This document shows positions 62,121-64,000 of a stretch of 64,000 nucleotides of DNA, in pieces. How positions within the stretch are numbered: position 1 is the stretch's first letter; each line of letters begins with the position of its first letter. Made by a program: the position numbers and the translations under genes. Below the pieces are notes generated by a model. It was not told the DNA's origin. It did not search any database and saw only the letters and a program-made list of their open reading frames with translations. Source of the DNA: Paramacrobiotus metropolitanus (taxonomy: Eukaryota; Tardigrada; Eutardigrada; Parachela; Macrobiotidae); NCBI RefSeq assembly GCF_019649055.1, contig NW_026570294.1:62001-126000 (forward strand). The letters run 5' to 3'.

Positions 62121-63358
62121 TCACGCGATCACCATGGTGAATAATTAACTGAGAAGTACATAGAATAAAAGCCTTTTTTTCGCGCAAAACTGACGAAAGA
62201 TTTGTTCTTATAACTCAGGTAAAGAACAGCTCCCTTCGAAAGATGGATCCACTAAAAATTCTACAATAGCCGATGAAGCCTGAAGTCTCTACCTGGGTTT
62301 TACGACAAAAAGTTTTACGACTGAAAGTCGCAGGCCTGACTGAAGATTCAACCGGATGACAAAGTAATTCTGATGTAAAAATGCTGATGTTTTGAGTTAT
62401 TATACTTTTAAAATTACATTCTACCAAAGGTAATAATACACCGGATGCGATGTTGGGGAGACAATTAAATGTTATGGCGGTACATAGTACATATGGATAC
62501 TCCTGTTATGCATTCTTAAGACTGCATTACTAACACCCTGTCAACTGGCTGTTGTTGTCATAACTTGTCTGTTCTGTATTGCAGTTTTTTCCAAGGTGAA
62601 GCATGCACATTTTAAGTTTTAATGAAGCGGTTTTTTTCTGGTTTGAATACTTATTTTGGAATCTTTGCATGCATTGACAAGAATGAAACCGGCATACGCA
62701 TGCGAAGAATTATGTTCGCATGTATCGGCAGTCGGCACAAACATCTGGCGCAAGCATGTAACACTCCCAAAATGCAAGCAAATCTATCATTTCCAGCCAA
62801 AATCGGAATATGATATAAATATTTCAATCAAATCAGAACCTGCCATTTTGTGCCATTTTTCACCACAACTAGTATCATTTCACGGACGATTCAGGTATAG
62901 CATCTAGACAAAGTTGGCGCATTCCGTAAAGTGCGCCCTGTAGGCAGGAATCTATACAATCAATAACCAAAAGCGTAAAACCAAAAATGCGCATTCAAAT
63001 GCTGGAAGTGACGGAGCCAAAGATTTTATAACAAAAAGCGCAAACTTTTGAATGCCTAAAATACATATTTATACACTGTATCCATGTAACCCATAATCAA
63101 AAGCATAAAATTTGAAATGCTTCATATATTCAAACACTGCATAGTGCATACACTAATCAGGCAATACGAAGTCCTATTACTTACATCTAACGACGAAATG
63201 AACACTCGTAGGTCATTGGTAAGTGCTATGAAACAGACCGCTTTTAACCATAAAAGACCGGTTTTTGCAACGCAGATACCGGTACATATGTAAATACAGC
63301 CAGAAATTGCTCATTATGACACAGAAGATGGTCTATGGGACCCAGCAACCTTCTCGTC
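62121..63358. other. Intergenic with degenerate A-rich repeats
   Basis: At 62950–63140 several diverged copies of an AAAAGC(G/A)TAAAA unit followed by an AAATGC and CATTCAAA motif are seen. No gene recognised. Confidence 0.45.
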
Positions 63359-64000
63359 CTACACTGGCTGTCGTGGTATGGCAGATCTCTTCACATCATC
63401 CACCGCCGGACGCGAACCGGTAATTTGCGGAACGATGGATACGTCAGCTTTATCCGGTTGTCGCGTAACAGCACCCCGCACGCCGGTTGTCGGCCACTGT
63501 GGAATCGGTCTCTGTGGATTCCACCTGCCGGCCATCGCTGAATTCACAAGCAGTTCACTTAGCGCGGTTGAGGATAGATACAAGGTTGATGATAGGTTGA
63601 GGTTGAGGATAAATACAAGAGGATGAGGATATCCAGAAAATGCAGATGCAGGATCATTTGCCGTTAATGCAGCTGCTGGTGACGGTTTGCTAGTTACTGG
63701 ACGAACAGTACGTTCTGCGTCAATGTCCCATGGAATTGACCTCCCCTGGGTCCACCAGCCGGCCACCGTGGAATCCACTAGCAACGCACTGGAAGCGGGT
63801 GCATCCGTGCTGGCTGATGCGGTACGATCAGGAAATACAGTTAATGCAGGTGCAGGATCATCTGTCGCTTGGATTGATGCTGGTGACGGTTTGCTAGTTA
63901 ACGGACGCGTCAGTCTTGTTGTCTGTGCTGCAACCGTTGTCGTTCCCAGCCAAGGTTTTTTGGTGGGAAATATTTCAACTGCAAAAGCAACTGCCAACGT
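63359..64000 (-). CDS. Partial Pro/Ser/Ala-rich repetitive ORF, runs off the right edge
   Basis: An open minus-strand frame of about 210 codons stops at 63359 and continues past the window end. A TTTTGCAG acceptor near 63983 suggests the exon begins there. The protein has two diverged modules. Each contains RP-TSKPSPA, then DPA-A, then a LV-S—AG-W—R-IP segment, and the DNA blocks around the GGTGACGGTTTGCTAGTTA motif repeat at about 63680 and 63880. Composition suggests an extracellular, mucin-like or linker region. No catalytic domain is seen and the family is unknown. The frame could also be part of a repetitive element. Confidence 0.35.
   Translation of the reverse strand, partial: TLAVAFAVEIFPTKKPWLGTTTVAAQTTRLTRPLTSKPSPASIQATDDPAPALTVFPDRTASASTDAPASSALLVDSTVAGWWTQGRSIPWDIDAERTVRPVTSKPSPAAALTANDPASAFSGYPHPLVFILNLNLSSTLYLSSTALSELLVNSAMAGRWNPQRPIPQWPTTGVRGAVTRQPDKADVSIVPQITGSRPAVDDVKRSAIPRQPV

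Overview
This is a eukaryotic, intron-rich genomic window with GT–AG introns, AT-rich intergenic DNA and a retrotransposon at one edge. The gene families point to an invertebrate. A filamin with three calponin-homology (CH) domains is the Jitterbug type known from arthropods, so I infer an ecdysozoan. A tardigrade is my guess, but nothing in the sequence proves it.

Layout. (1) 1–5370: the 3' part of a Ty3/gypsy LTR retroelement: pol from reverse transcriptase onward, an envelope-like ORF in the same frame after a single stop codon, a polypurine tract and a 606-bp 3' LTR with TGTAAC/GTTACA ends. (2) 5.4–12.1 kb: no intact gene. It holds a SINE-like tail, a GC-richer block with weak collagen-like (G-X-Y) traces on the minus strand, a palindrome cluster and a broken PDZ-domain gene. 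(3) 12.7–13.9 kb, minus: a complete four-exon trypsin-fold serine protease. (4) 14.7–22.7 kb: a repeat-rich tract with a 154-bp tandem duplication, a 1.5-kb fold-back element, two damaged copies of a DOMON-domain gene, a TGACCA-rich element between 22-bp direct repeats, and a tRNA-like element. (5) 23.3–56.2 kb, minus: one very large filamin gene. I could trace 30 coding exons end to end with consistent splice phases. It encodes about 3,175 residues: CH1–CH2–CH3, 30 filamin (Ig-like) repeats and a short Pro/Gly/Ser-rich tail. An internal alternative first exon at 33716–34115 carries its own Met and splices in frame into the middle of repeat 14, which predicts a short isoform without the actin-binding head. 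Intron 1 carries a cystatin-like exon on the opposite strand. (6) 57.6–59.6 kb, minus: a complete four-exon astacin metalloprotease. (7) 59.7–64 kb: mostly gene-free, with one doubtful small secreted-protein gene and a repetitive Pro/Ser/Ala-rich exon running off the right edge.

How the parts fit. The filamin is the main gene: an actin-binding head, then a long rod whose repeats alternate between two types, as a cytoskeletal cross-linker and mechanosensory scaffold. The two secreted proteases share an upstream TATATAAA box. Everything else is mobile or decaying sequence. The filamin reading frame is intact apart from one missing base in exon 19 (about 36882), which is either an assembly error or a real allele.
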